A DNA stretch of 64,000 nt from Lantana camara (GCA_037501455.1 CM074856.1:100657001-100721000), one strand, 5' to 3'; shown: positions 47,381 through 60,422, numbered from the stretch's first letter. A program made the numbers and translations. The notes: generated by a model not told the origin, from the sequence alone.

Positions 47381-50310
47381 TGTGACACCCCGACTTTCAG
47401 ACCGTACAGGTATGACGTATGTGCGCGATTTACCTTATTTAACTTCATATTCTTTACTCTTTTAATTCTTATTTTAAATATTTCTTATGAATTCGACTGA
47501 TTCTTATTTGAATATGTATGGAATTTGCTATGGATTGATTCGTTGATGCTTGATTTGATTTCGGAAATTTTTCGTTGTTTGAATATGTTGGAGATTTACG
47601 TGATATGAACTTTGATTATGCTCGTTATATGTTTTCGAATTTATTTGTTGAGCTTTTGAATTAATTGTTACGTTTGGAACCTAAAGGAGGTTAAAACGCT
47701 TTTAGCGCACCTTGGGTTCCAATGTGTGTATTATGAGCTCGGGAATTCGGATTCGAATTCCGTCACCACCGTTGCACTCGTTTCGATGATTCGGGTTCGA
47801 TGGACTAAGCCTCATGACCTTTTTCAGCTCATTTGGTATTCCGAAATCCGACCGGAAACTCACCTCGCTCACATACGACTACCTTTCACCTAATTGCACT
47901 TTGACCCCTCAAATTTTGGCATATTACCCTCCACTTTGGCCCCACAACCCACCAAAACTCAGCATAATCATCCCTCTCCCTCTCAATGTCGGTACATATA
48001 AGGAAAAAGGGAGAAAAGTGCAGCAACTTGGAGCTTAAACCCTTCACCCATTACTATTCATCCCAAGGAGGTTTTGAGCTCTAAACTCCATTTTCTTCCA
48101 TCTTCTTCAAGGGGTAAGTTAGTATATGATATATACTTGATTATGTGAGTATTATGAGGATTTTGAGCTATTGATTCTATGACTTGAGCTAGGTTTGGTG
48201 GACATATGGAACATAACATGAATATTGAGGGTTTGATGATCTTTCTTGTTCCTTGGAGTTAAACTTTGATTTGAATATATATCTGTGATCTCTTATGCCC
48301 CTAACATGATGATTTGGTCTTGCTTTTAAATATGGATGAGTGTGGTGAGAGTTGCCATTGTTGGAATTCAAATTCTTGCATGAGAATCCTTGAGATATAT
48401 GATGATTCTTGAGCTTTTATGATGGTTGGATGATTATACGTTGAATATGAAGTGATTTGCTATGATTTGCATGAGTTTTGTGGCTTGGGATGTTGGCTTG
48501 GTGTTGCTGCGTGCTTGCTCTGCTCCTTGCTCTATTTTTCCCGCAGAGTTACTGTTGCTGCTGCTATTTTTTTCCGAAGACGATAGGCCAACACGGCCGT
48601 GTCAACTTTGTGCATGTTTTGGACACGGCCATGTCAGCCTCTCGACTTGGAGCAGATTATTTTTATAAAATCGGACACGGCCGTGTCCATTTTGAACTAA
48701 AACTCAACACGGCCGTGTCAGCCTCTCGAATTAAGCTCCTGAATTAATTTTAATCGGACACGGCCGTGTCCATTTTGAACTAAAACCCAACACGGCCGTG
48801 TCATTTGGAAATATGGCGGCGGCAATTGCTCGTTTGATGGCTTCGAGGTTTTTCTTTGTATTTTCTTTCTTCATTTATGACGTGTATGCATTGTTAGCTT
48901 GTTATATTACGCGTTATGTGCTTTGTTTTGAACTTATAACCTTATTTTCTATGAATGGTGTGAATAAGAATTGGTAGGATTATTGGACACGCAATTTCAT
49001 TTCAATTGCATTCATAAGCATTGCCGAGCGTCTATTTGGTTCATATTTGAGTCTAAGTCTTGGGTCTTGCTTTCTTTTGTGTTTCAGAGCCTCTTCTGGT
49101 CGCGCAAGAGCCCGAATCTTAGGTGGTCGGTTGCCGTTTGATCCTACCTTTTTGTTTTTTTTGCTAAGGTGAGGTTAGGAAATATTCAGTTATCAACTTA
49201 TGGCCTATAATGTGATGATTTCTCACTCGCATGCGGATATGTTATATATACTTAAATATAAGTGCTTAAATTATGTTTATGATCTTGTGGAAGACTTGAA
49301 CCTTTCGGAAATGATATAAGTAAAAGTATACATAAGCTTGATTTTGAATCTTTTTAGTATGTTGTGTTCTGTTGAGCGAGTGTGCCTTGAAAGATGGGAT
49401 TTTGGTTTGATATGGTTTGCGGGCCCTGGAGACGTGGGTAAGGAAGGCCCGGGGCTACCACGGGGTCGCCGGGTTTAACCCCTGTGCACGTTCTCATTTG
49501 AGATATTCACGTGTGACCTAGGGAGGTTGGGAAGGCGTGGTATCTTGAGCCCTCGGTGGGTAACCGGGGAAGGCATATCGTGGGTTAGCTACCCCGTATG
49601 TTTTTGGTAATGTAGGTGCTAGGGTTTGATTCCCGACATACCATGGATGCAAGGGTAGATTTGTGATTTGATATTTATGTTTAGAGGAGTAAGGGATAGT
49701 CCATTCTCGCCGGGCTTTTAATTATGTTCTGGCTGATGGATTATGAATCGAGATAGATGCTTTTCTTACTAAATATTAGTTCGGAAAATGGTTTTGGTGT
49801 GCAAAACCCTAGCCTCGATTCGTGACTATCACTTTTGATTTTTGTTATGATCTATACGTATTTAAGGTGTGGGTGTGTTAAGCCCCTCACTCAGTCGAGT
49901 TGTGAGACTGACCCTCTCCTTTCCCTTTCAGGTGTGCCGAGCTAGGCGGGGAAGTGCGTCGAGTCGAGTCGTACTTAGCCGTTTAGGTCGAGTAGCATTG
50001 CATCTCTTTTGTTTTTTAGCATCTTGTATGAAATATAACCTTGGCACTTGAATTCTTATATCTATTTTGGGCTGATAAGCCATGGTATATATATTGTTAC
50101 TTTTGCATGAGCTCGTTTGGATCCTGTCTATTGCTTCCGCATATATGATTAGTGTTTGTGCACTCTGGTGTTGTTTAGCCCCGCTTAGCCTAGTGTGTGG
50201 GTGTAGGTCACCGTTCGCTTAGACTTGGGCTCATGTATGGAAACCCATTTCATATGTGGGTTCGGGTTTAAGTGCGGGGGATGTCGTGGCCCACCGCTCC
50301 GGGCGTCACA
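47381..50310 (+). repeat. R7 3' LTR
   Basis: 2,930 bp, partner of 28649-31549. The palindrome array (48591-48802) has one more unit than the 5' copy. Confidence 0.92.
48591..48802 (+). repeat. Mid-LTR palindrome array, R7 3' LTR (6 units)
   Basis: ACACGGCCGTGT units. The extra unit sits between the third and fourth units of the 5' LTR and its spacer copies a neighbouring spacer, as expected from slippage or unequal exchange. Confidence 0.85.
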
Positions 50311-50691
50311 AAGAAAGTGAAAGGAATGCAAGGAGAGAGCTTTTGGTGAAGTTTGGAAAAAGTTGACAATTTTCGGAAATGCACATGCTGTAGGAAAACG
50401 GAAATATCTTGAGTTCTAGGGGTTGGAATTGGGTTTTCTTTTTTGAATTTGAAACTAGACAAGTAGACCTTTCCTATGATATATGGCTCGTTTTCTAGTT
50501 CAAAGCGAGGAGAAAATGGTAAAAGCTTGAATTGGTGAATGCAGATTTCCGGCGAAGTGTTGACACCAAATTAAAACGGTTATATGTCTCAAACTAGAAA
50601 CGATATTGAGGTGATTCCAATTGGAGAATACTCTAGAGTCAATGTAGTTTCTATAGTTCAATTGTGTGCTCAATCGGAGTATGTTTAAGGG

Positions 50692-50815
50692 GTAAACGGG
50701 TGTGGACAAAATGGCCTGAATGCAGACACGGGCGTTTTGACACTGTCTGCCAACACAGACGGGTCTCACATGGGCGTGTGGTAAATGAACTAAGGAGCCA
50801 CTCGGGCGTGTGGAA
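50692..50815 (-). repeat. Mid-LTR palindrome array of R6 (decayed)
   Basis: CACA-TGGGCG-TGTG (about 50766-50780) and CCAC-TCGGGCG-TGTGG (about 50798-50813), with weaker units before them. Confidence 0.5.
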
Positions 50816-51493
50816 GCATTCTGGGCCAAAAACAGGGGGAAAATAGGGGGTACACACGGGAATGGCTCCCAATCTCCTACCACATCAATCCAAGGCAAGA
50901 AATCAACTCAAAACTATCATATATCATGCATATAATTCATATAAATTATTTAAGCCACATTTAATCCAAGGAAACATGCTTAGATCATAGAAATCATTCA
51001 TGAACTAATATGAAATCAAGTGATCATTCATGTTTCAAACTGCTTGAATTCAAGGTATAATTGTATGAAATCAACTCAAATCAACATACAAGCTTCATAT
51101 TAAATCATGGAGTCCAAAGAATCACAAAACCCTAACCAAGCTTCAAGAACTCTTCAAAACATATGCATGATCTTACCTTGGAAATGAAAGAAAATGGAAG
51201 GATAAATGAAGAGATGAGGTCTTGTGATGATTTCCTTGGGGAAGATGGAAAAAATTTCTTGGCTCTTAGTTCCTTGGTTGGGTCGGTTTTGGAGGAAGAA
51301 GAATGAGGGAAATGTGTCTTGTGATTGTGTAAAAGAATGAGGAAGAAATATATGTATATGTGTGTATATATCATATCGTGCAAGAAGGGGAAAGAAGAAA
51401 GAAAAATTGCAACTTGGTCCTTATGAAATTTAAGTTAATGCAATTAGGTTCCAAGAAGTTTTCATGCAATTTGGTCCACACATTTAAGAAAAT

Positions 51494-52413
51494 CACTACA
51501 AGAAATTCCCGGAATTCCGACGGGACACAGTCCGTTGGAAAAACCCTCCTCGAAATTTATAAACCGACGGAAAACCAAAAAAAAAAAATTAAATTAAAAT
51601 AATTCCGACGGGATTCCGAGGGAAATCCCGTTGGAATAGTCGTATTTTTGAAAAAATAAAATATATCTCCCGACGGAATTTCCCTCAGAATTCAGTCGGA
51701 ATTTGCTTTAAAAAAAAATTAATTAATTATTTCCGACGGAATTTCCCTTGGAATTTACTGGAAAAATAAAAACTTAATGAGCCACTGGGGATTCGAACAC
51801 CCAACCTCGCGGTAGGAAGATATTATGGAAACCAAGGAAAACCAGTTGAGTTAGATCAATTCATTGGTTTAGTTTGATACAAATATTTATATATCATTTG
51901 AAATAATAAAATCACAAATTTTGTAGACTATATTTAAAATTGAGTTCTAAGAAAATATTAATTATAACTACAAATATTATAATACGTCATAAGAATTCAA
52001 TTTAAGCATAGATAAAACCGACGGAAATCCCGTTGGAATTATTTAATATTATTTTTAATTTTTATTTTTAAAATATCCGGCGGATTTCCGACGGAATGCC
52101 CGTCGGAATTATTTAATTTCTATTTTTATAGTTTATAATTAAAAAAACCGATGGGAATCCCATCGGAATTCCGTCGGAATTATTTAATATTATTTTTAAA
52201 TTTTATTTTTTAAAATATCCGACGGAATTCCGACGGGAATCCCATCGAAATTATTTAATTTTAATTTTTATATTTTATATTTAAAAAACCTACGGGAATA
52301 ATATTATTTGTTAATTTTATTTTTTAAAAATTCCGATGGAATTTCCGTCGGATTTATTTAATTTTTATTATCAAAAAAAAAAAAACAAATTCCGACGGAA
52401 AATTCCGAGGGAA
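51494..52413 (+). mobile_element. CACTA (En/Spm) transposon fragment, non-autonomous
   Basis: Starts with CACTACAAGAAAT, the canonical plant CACTA terminal inverted repeat. It is filled with subterminal repeats of TTCCGACGGAATTCC type in both orientations (51510-52405). No transposase frame. I could not find the matching right terminus TTTCTTGTAGTG, so the right end is decayed or truncated. The end near 52413 is where the repeats stop. Confidence 0.8.
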
Positions 52414-52526
52414 ACAAATTAAGAGTTATGCAATAATTCTCAAATTTAGAATAATTGTACGTAAAAACTTAATACATAATGCACATAATATCACATAATG
52501 CATAACCGGAAAACTGGGGCATTACA

Positions 52527-52563
52527 ATTCTCTCCCCCTTAAGAGGACCTGCTCCCCTGGTCC
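52527..52563 (-). promoter_or_regulatory. R6 polypurine tract with adjacent hairpin
   Basis: Minus strand CTTAAGGGGGAGAGAAT abuts the LTR. Stem GGACC-AGGGGAGCA-GGTCC in element sense (52545-52563). Confidence 0.75.
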
Positions 52564-52597
52564 ATTCTCGAGTTCTGAATTTTAAAACAAGCGATGG

Positions 52598-52671
52598 GAG
52601 AGCCCCTTCTCTCAAACAAGCAATGAGAGAACCCCGTCTCTCAAACAAACAATGAGAGAACCCCGTCTCTC
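52598..52671 (-). repeat. GAGAG...CTCTC hairpin array of R6 (3 units)
   Basis: GAGAG-CCCCTT-CTCTC, then two copies of GAGAG-AACCCCGT-CTCTC. Confidence 0.7.
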
Positions 52672-52821
52672 AAACAAACAAAACAACAACCTAGGCTCAA
52701 TTAAATAGACACTCACACAAACCGTCACGTAAGGAGCAATTATAAGATATCAAGTACACCAATTAGTTATACAAAAGCAATTAACAAGTACAAAGAACCA
52801 TATATGGTGATAATAAAATGC

Positions 52822-52862
52822 ATAATGCACGTGATATGCATGTTTAGGTGTACCGTTCACCG
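52822..52862 (-). other. Conserved CACGTG / GTACCGTTCACCG block (R6)
   Basis: Same order and spacing as in R4 (11503-11543) and R11 (60749-60789). Confidence 0.6.
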
Positions 52863-53762
52863 ATGTAATAAACTTTGAAATTGATAACCTTCCGGTATCG
52901 TTACATAGTCTGATCCTTAAGTGGCCCGGTCCCTAACTAATCTTTCATTCTTCAGTGTGTGATTAAGTAGAAGAATAGACGAATCTTCGGTTAAACACTT
53001 CATTCCTTAGTTGGGATTTCTTCGAACCATAATACCATGCCTCAAAATGCCCGCTGTATATATTTTAATAACCCCTCAATCTTCATCCTGCGATCGAATT
53101 CTTTATGCTTTCCAATACTACAGTCTGAAGTTTCAACTCCTGAATGTGCTCTTAATAATAATCCACCCCACTCATTCTTTCCACAAATTATAGTTAACCT
53201 CCTCAGATGCCCGAGCTAGTCATTTGGTAACTTGAAGTCTAGTTTCTACCCTTCGTAATATTCCCGGTTCATCACAGGCAAGTGACTGATGAGTCGGTAA
53301 TCTATCTTGTTCATGTTGTGATTTCCGTTTTAAAAGTTCCATTTTCAATACTCGGTTGAAGTAACTCTCACGTGATCCTTTGCAATATAGGATGATCCCA
53401 TCAAATTGTTATTATCTAGCACACTTGTAATAGTGCATCACCTTTTGATCATTTCACGATATCTTGAATGACAATCGCCTTCCTTGTAGAATTCTCATTT
53501 TTGATCAAAGTATGCTCAATCGACTCATAGAAGTCATTGTCTCTCCCATTTTTATCAAATTCCTTTTTAAATTTCAACTCGGCCCCGATACGCCTCCTTA
53601 TGGCTTTGGGAGTCTCCATTTTGAGAAACTCAGGACGAACGAGACTTCAGATATTGAGGACTTCTTTCACATTGTTCTGACAGAGGGTTACCGAAAGAAA
53701 CACTTTTCTTAAAGTTTTAACTCTCCCAAGTGAGGTCTAAACATCGGCTTTAAATTGTTCCC

Positions 53763-53788
53763 CGGCCGGCTCTCCCCCTTAAGAAAAT
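53763..53788 (-). other. Second, internal polypurine-like tract of R6
   Basis: GGCCGGCTCTCCCCCTTAAG, nearly identical to R4 12533-12556. Confidence 0.5.
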
Positions 53789-53864
53789 AAGAAAAATATA
53801 TGTTTTCTTTCTAACTTCTTGAACTTGTTCTACCATTTCTTAAATTAAAGATTCTCTTCTTTCC

Positions 53865-55119
53865 TGTAACGCCCCGACGAGGGCATCCACGCCTATCCCG
53901 CGCTACGGACCTAGCTTGTATATAGAATTGCTATCCATATACTCTCCGGGACCGAAGCAAGCGGTGACAAATGGCCAACCTAGCTACGCGGTACTAGCGT
54001 CACAGAGCGAGTAAACAAACCCAATTACGCAGAAGCTTAAATCAAAACGTATTCATGAGTATCATAAGAACAATATATCCAACAAGTAATGACCATCACG
54101 GTGCAGCACCAAATGCTCAAGGTACGGAATGTAAAATCAACCTAGTGACCAACAAGGTCCAAACTAGCATAACAAACATCATACATAATAAATCCATGAA
54201 TCCGAAACATAGCATAAACCATAAGTGTCAAAGTATGCCACAAGCATAACGAGTACTAACAAGACGACTAAACAAGACTCCAAAAGACCCTGCCTAGCTC
54301 GACTCCAAAACGCAACCTGCGGACACGAAGGATAAAGGGAGTCAGCTCAAAAGGAACTGGTGAGGAGAAGTTTACACAAATAAATAGTATAAGGGGTTCC
54401 ATGTATGCACGAAACAAAGGTGTTCATGATCCAATTCATTTTCAAAGTAAATGCAAGTTTTAGAAAATAAGGATCATAAACCACACGAAACCGGCTCGAC
54501 GAGAACGAGCACTCCAACCGATCTTCCCAAACCAAGAAATCAAATCAAGCCATCCATTACACCGTTGATGATGAGGATGTACGGCCCCCAATCATCCATA
54601 ACATAGAGAATTCAGTCCATGAGACCTAGCTCTCTCTAAGAAGACTTCAACCTCGAAAACCTCCTCGGAGTCTTAGTAAACTTGTCTGTAGTGGGAACTT
54701 TGTATGAGGACATCCGTCGGCCCTTGCCTTCCCGGAATATCACTCACCTCCATCCCTGAGCTCACATAAGAATTCCCCAAGCAAGCGTCCTTGCAAGGTA
54801 CATGATAACCTCGCTACACAAGTCACACATACATAATATTCAAATGAAAGTTCTGAAACCATTTTGGGTATCTATCCCATAGACCAAAACTCAAGTTTTA
54901 CTTATACACCGTTTTCCGTAAGTAAACATTCATAATACGAGCGAAGCTCACAAAATTTGGCTTATAAAGCCTACATATACATTTTGAAAACGGGAGTTCA
55001 AATCATCAAATATGATAGGCCATATGTGTCCACAGTGTTGAAAACATCTTATATATATATAACTCCTCACCTTCACCAAGAACTTCGAAGGCCAACCACG
55101 AGCAACAAGCTACTCGACC
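53865..55119 (-). repeat. R9: LTR fragment, minus strand, cut by R10
   Basis: Starts TGTAACGCCCCGACG and follows the usual order of a minus-strand LTR end (GCGGTGACAA near 53960, CTGCCTAGCTCG near 54289, CAGCTC-AAAAGGA-ACTG near 54342). No primer site precedes it, so it is the left boundary of an insertion in R6. It stops at about 55119, where R10 begins in the opposite direction. Confidence 0.65.
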
Positions 55120-57504
55120 TATAGCATCTCGTTCCTCAGGCCATTCCAGGTACGTTTTTACGAGAGACTTATTTGTGCTTTTAATTACTTAATTATGCGA
55201 TTATGTGTTATTTTAATGCTAATGTGATCATTTGTAATTAATTGTCAATTATTTGTTCAACTTATAGCTTGAGTTTTAACGTTTATGTACGCGTGTCTTG
55301 TAATTTGCTCCGTACGTGCCTGAATTTAATTCTGTTTCTAGTGAATTTTTGATATATGTGAATTACGTGAGTTATAAATGTGATTATGTGTTCGTTGTAC
55401 GTTTTGGAGTTCTTTTGTTGTGTTTTTTGACCGTCGGTTCTTGACGGGGCTTTTGAGGGACCTAAAGGAGCTAACTCGTTTTAGCGCACCTTGGGTTCTG
55501 GATGGCGTAACTTGTGATCGGGGATTCGATTTCTAATTCCGGAAGTGGCGTAGCACTCATAACAAAGAATGGAATCTAGAGAACTTGGCCTCACATTTTT
55601 CTAAGCTCGTTTGATACTCCGAATTTGGCCCGAAACTCGACCCGTGTGTCAGATTCGCCACACTCGCTCGTTTTGCTAATATCCGACCAGTTTCTTATCC
55701 GAATTGACCCGTTTTTAAGCTCATGTGACCCTTATTCAACCTTCTATCCATCCCTTCCTTTTCATTTCGGACCAGCAGCCAATGAAAGCAAGAAAGGGCA
55801 GAAAACGAAAGGAAAAAGGGGGAGAAAAGAGAAGAGGAGCTGGTACTATTCACAAGTTCGAGTTTCTTGCTCGTTCGACCTCTGATTCGTCTCAAATTCA
55901 AAAAGTGAGTACATGTTTTTGATGTCCATCCTCTTTCCTTTCTTTTACATATGATTTTGTCCATTTTCATGAAGATTAGAGCATGTCATGGTTGTTGTAA
56001 TGAATAGTTAGGTCATATGAGATATTTGATGAGTTCTTGCATTCTTTTGGACCATTTCTTGAATTGATGAGTGTTATGTGATTTAGATGACTTATATGTT
56101 TCATTTATAAGCATGAATTTTGTAGAAAATATGCTGAAAATCGAATCACCATTGATGAACTCCATGAAAGCTTGATGAATGATTAAATTTGTGCATCTCT
56201 TGCCTTCATTCTTGTTGCTCCTTTGTTTGTTCGTGTTTGGTTGTTGTTGTGTGATGTTTTTGCTGGTCTTTCCTTGTCTTTTGATTTCCTTTGCTGCTTT
56301 GTACGAGCCTTGCTACTGCTGCCATGGAAATGAAGGAACAGAGATGCTGCTGCATGAGGAACATGATCATTTACGTTGTTAACGGGCGTTAACCCGTGGA
56401 AGGTTTGTGGAGGTAATGCCCGTTACCCCCATAGCTGCTGGAGACCCTTGCCTCCTGTTCTCGTTAACGGGGGTTAACCCCATTTGCCTTGGGTTTGTTA
56501 ACCCCCCGTTACCCACTCTCTTTTGTTGTATGTTTTGTATGTTATGTTTGTTTCATTTCCGGTTTCGTTTCGTTGTTCGTTTCTTGCTTAGTTTGTGTTA
56601 TTAAGTGATTACTCCCACCCCAATTATGATCCCAATATGTTAATATGTTAGTATATGATATGTTTAATTAATTATTTTAATTGTATGGCCTTGGTTAATT
56701 AGTATAAATATGACGTGCTTGTATGAAAGTTTAATTGCTCCGTATGAAGCTTTCTTGCATTCTTTTACCTTGTTTATGTAATTCAAACACATGAGTACTT
56801 GTTATATGTTACAATATGATATGTTATGATTCCTATATTAAATTTATGAAGTAATTCGATGCTCTTACGTGCAATATATGACTTGATATGCTCTAATTGC
56901 TCTCTAACGTACGTGTTTGATTGAATACCTTATTTCTTTGCCTCATGCGATATCTCTTTGTTTCATTTATGATATGAATGAAATTGTTACCGTGTTATAC
57001 AATGGGTTATGTGTATTGCATGAAGTTTGTGAATTTGTTTGACGTGAAATATGTGATTTATGCATCAATGTGATTCGCTATGAATTCATATGATATAAGT
57101 GCTACTTTGTTACATTCCTTAAGCATCATACGCAACCATATGCATATGCCGAGCGTCTAAGTGGTTCATATTGAGTCTAAGTTTGCCTTGTGATCTTTGC
57201 TTTGCTTTTAGGTGTGCCCCGTGGTTGAAGAGGCGGTTTCTTAGAAGGGTTTGTGTTTGTTTCATCGGTGTGGTCGACAAGGTGAGGTTTTCTTTGTTTT
57301 AGCTATCATGACCTACAACCCTAAATGTGTTTTAAGCCCCCATGCGACTTATACTTATATATGTATATAGATATGTGTATGATATGTATTTTGTGGGAAT
57401 TGGCACCCTTTTGTTATGAAACGTTTGAAAACGCTTTTATGTATAATTCAACTCTATTTTCATTTCTTTGCTTTGAAAATGGGTTGGTGTGTGTGATATG
57501 TTTT
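55120..57504 (+). repeat. R10: LTR, 5' part, plus strand, cut by R11
   Basis: The first bases (TATAGCATCTCG, then CCAGGTACG) align by eye with the R7 LTR start, with the terminal TG mutated to TA. The segment around 55460-55530 matches R7 (GACCTAAAGGAGC, GCGCACCTTGGGTTC). It continues to the splice-like GACAAGGTGAGGTTTTC near 57278 and is interrupted at 57504. The 3' part lies beyond R11, outside the window. The exact left boundary is approximate. Confidence 0.6.
56378..56514 (+). repeat. Mid-LTR palindrome array of R10 (GTTAAC arms, 4 units)
   Basis: GTTAAC-GGGC-GTTAAC (56378-56393), GGTAA-TGCCCG-TTACC (56412-56427), GTTAAC-GGGG-GTTAAC (56463-56478) and a GTTAACCCCCCGTTACCC unit (56497-56514). 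Confidence 0.75.
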
Positions 57505-58301
57505 TGTAGCACCCGGAACGCCGAGATGCCACACCCTCGCACTATAGCTCAGTCCACATACGAAATGAGTAATCCGTATATGAACTAAGACTATAGCGAA
57601 CGGGTGACAAGAGAAAAGGATCCACTAGCTAGGCGGGACTAACCCTCAATTAGACACAACCATGCATAAACAATAACATGAGAATAGGATATACATGCCT
57701 TTCATTACCATTCTTCAAATTCAACTTCATCACTTACAAATACACTTTAAATATCCAAAGCCTAACGTAACCTACATAAGTACCAAAACCATAACAATCT
57801 ATATATGCATCAATAAGGTACATGTGACGGTGTTAGACCCAACTGAATAAAAGACACAACTCAACTCCTGCCTAGCACACGACCGTGAGTACCTGAAAAT
57901 GTTGAGGTGTCAGTCTACCAACGACTGAGTGAGGGGTTTAAGAGTAAATATTAGCGCAATTAACATGCAAGTTATAATCCCGGGTAAAGCTTTTACAAAT
58001 GAAACAATATAGGTTGAATAAGGAATAATCTTTCCCCGAGATTACAACTATTCAATTTAACAATTCAATCATTTATCAATTTAATCCGTGGCCCGGACGA
58101 GTGAGGGCAATTCTCCAACCTTAAACCAATAGTGAACATTACATGCTTGTGTAATTATCATGTGATCATGCAATTTAATTAAAGTGCACACGTATCAATT
58201 TCATGAACTCCTTTACTACGGGTGATGGTGGGTTTGCAAGGCCCTAACCATCCATGCTACGTACGTCGGGAACATGACTCCCACGTACGGGATTTCTTCC
58301 T

Positions 58302-58320
58302 CCACCAAACCTCCTGGTGG
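58302..58320 (-). other. LTR hairpin with GGAG loop (R11)
   Basis: In element sense CCACCA-GGAGGTT-TGGTGG. The second copy is at 62122-62140. Confidence 0.65.
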
Positions 58321-59309
58321 ATTCAGAGGTGATCCCAAAATAGTGAGGATAGTGTAAGGGTTACCCGTCAGCCCTTGCTTCCTCGGTTGGCTCAATACAC
58401 TACCCTCGGGCCCAAATGTGAACATGCTTACTCGCCCAAAACAATTAATCAATCCGTTTAGCTCAATCAATAAATTCCATGAAATCAATAAGGTCACGAT
58501 CTAACCACGATACATGCATTGCTTTGCATGATCATGGTTCTAATCACACTACATGCATTGCTTTGCATAAGTGTGACTTGCTTGCAATCGATAGGTTTGG
58601 AAAACTCTAGATATATATATACATTTTGGCCGAAAACATCACATAAGGGTTGTACGGGTTCTATATAACTAGAAATTAAACCTCACCTTTACTTTACCAA
58701 CCAAAACAAGCAAGGAAACACCCTAAGTAGCATGCTCCTCGTCACCGGGAACGTGATCTGCATAACAAGGACAAGTGTTCGTGAGACACGACTCTTATGA
58801 ACCATTTACGACGCACGGCAAAGTCATGATCAATATATAATCTAATAACCATCCAGGAATGTCAATTAGGAGCATACTTATCAATTAGTCAAGTACATTT
58901 ATCATATAAGTCACATAGAGGAGCCAAAGAAGTGAAAAGGATACGATAAGAAGGGTTTTGGTGAAGTTTGGCCAAAACCGACAATTTTTGGAAATGTACA
59001 AGTTGAGGGAAAACTGGAATATCTTGAGATATATAAGTTGGAATAAAGTTTTTCTTGTTGGAAATGAAACTAGACAAGTAGACCTTTAAAATGGTATATG
59101 GCTCGTTTTCTAGTTCAAAGCGAGGAGAAAATGGCGTAAGCTTGAAGTTAGGCGAGTGCAGTTTGTCGGGAAGGCAGCGACACCAAAAAGAATTGATAAT
59201 ATCTCACAAATGGGAAACGATATTGGTGTGATTCTAATTTGAGGTTGTTCTAGACTTCAATATCTTTCCAACGAATCAAAAATCAGCTCATTTGGAGTTC
59301 GGATGATGG

Positions 59310-59433
59310 AGTACCCGGCCGGGTAAAATTTAAGGGAAAAATTCCCCGACCGGGTAAGCAGTACAGAAGCTTCTCGGGGGAAAACTACCCGCCCGGGTAC
59401 TTTTTATGCACAAAAAGTACCCGGCCAGGTACT
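59310..59433 (-). repeat. Mid-LTR palindrome array of R11, left copy (TACCCGGCCGGGTA type)
   Basis: AGTACCCGGCCGGGTA, TTCCCCGACCGGGTA, ACTACCCGCCCGGGTAC and AGTACCCGGCCAGGTACT. The second copy is at 63130-63253. Confidence 0.8.
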
Positions 59434-60422
59434 GTTCCAGAGGTGGAAAAAGGGGCAAAACAGGGGAAGCTTCGGGGGAGGAAGAAAAGGGATGAAAACC
59501 CAAAGCAAACTCAACCAAAATGCTCCAAACAATCATATAACATGTGTATAACTTATATATATCAATTAGGAATCAAGTAATCCATTAAACCATGCTCAAA
59601 TCATCAAGGAATCATCAATCAAAAACCCATATAAAATCATGAACTCCAACTTCCATATTATTTAAGAAATCATGCAAGCTTTCATGATTAATGATCCTAA
59701 GCATGCTTCTAATCACTTATACACAAGAAATCATCAATTAACCAACAAACCCTAATCATATATATATTCAAGAGATTCAATTAAATGATCTATCTATACC
59801 TTAAAATGATAGAAAGAAGGGAAGAAATGATGGTATGATGATGATGATGCTTCCAAACATGAAACTCCTCCAACAATCTAGCTTGAAGTGATGAAATCTC
59901 TTCCTTCCCTTCCCTTGGTGTGAAAAACGTGATATAGTGTGTGTATATGTGTGGGAGTTATTTTGATGGAATGAAATGTGGGAGAGATGAATGTATGTAA
60001 TATATGTAATATAATTATAGATATAATGTATATATGTATAAAGTAATAAAGTGGAGATATTATGTATATTATATGTACATAAATCTTTAGTGCTCTTATT
60101 ATTATATACATATATAATGAATGTGTGAGTGTATTAGGGTAACATGAATACATGAATATATATATGTATATAATGCATGTTGATAATTAATTGCATGAGT
60201 GAATGAGATTAGAAAAAATAACAATGTCATAAAATAAGTTTAAATATATAAATAGGTACATATATATATATACATATATATACCTGTAAATGAAAATATG
60301 TTATAAGATGAAAAGTATAAATTATGCATATAATAGGAAATGCATTGAAATGAAATTAAAATGAATATCATGATATGAAAGTTATAATAATAACACATGA
60401 ATGGAAAAACCGGGGCGTTACA

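Larger units (their letters stand above)
28649..50310 (+). mobile_element. R7: decayed Tekay/Del-type gag-pol element, split by R8
   Basis: LTRs 28649-31549 and 47381-50310; perfect target duplication AAGAA (28644-28648 and 50311-50315). The primer site is at 31559 and the polypurine tract ends at 47380. About 10.5 kb without R8. The gag-pol frame is kept over 1,484 codons but carries four TAG stops and damaged metal-binding and catalytic residues. Confidence 0.93.
50316..52526 (-). repeat. R6 left LTR, second piece (contains CACTA fragment)
   Basis: Continues 28648 across R7 and ends GGGGCATTACA. A decayed palindrome array of CACA-TGGGCG-TGTG type is at about 50692-50815. Confidence 0.8.
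27044..53864 (-). mobile_element. R6: LTR retrotransposon, non-coding as far as visible, host of R7 and R9
   Basis: Left (3') LTR at 27044-28648 plus 50316-52526, about 2.9 kb after removing R7 and the CACTA fragment, matching R11 in length and layout. The interior starts at 52527 with a polypurine tract, GAGAG array, CACGTG block and second polypurine-like tract, then is broken at 53865 by R9. No gag or pol in the part that can be seen. The right LTR lies outside the window. Confidence 0.72.
52527..53864 (-). other. R6 interior, visible part (non-coding)
   Basis: Contains the polypurine tract, hairpin and arrays listed separately. It shares short stretches with R4 (for example TTTGATCAAAGTATGCTC near 53500 and 12054). 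No gag or pol. R9 is inserted at 53864/53865. Confidence 0.65.
57505..60422 (-). repeat. R11 left (3') LTR
   Basis: TGTAGCACCCGG...GGGGCGTTACA, 2,918 bp. CAGTC hairpin 57911-57927, GGAG-loop hairpin 58302-58320, palindrome array 59310-59433. Confidence 0.9.

Noticed and set aside
51779..51860. GGGGATTCGAACACCC, resembling the T-loop / B-box of a tRNA gene on the minus strand
   Set aside because: No acceptor or anticodon stem could be drawn around it. It lies inside the CACTA fragment and is at most a tRNA-derived scrap.
53865..57504. R9 and R10 as one inverted-repeat element
   Set aside because: They share only the general LTR plan in opposite orientation. The join is abrupt at an R7-like LTR start, so insertion of R10 into R9 explains it better.
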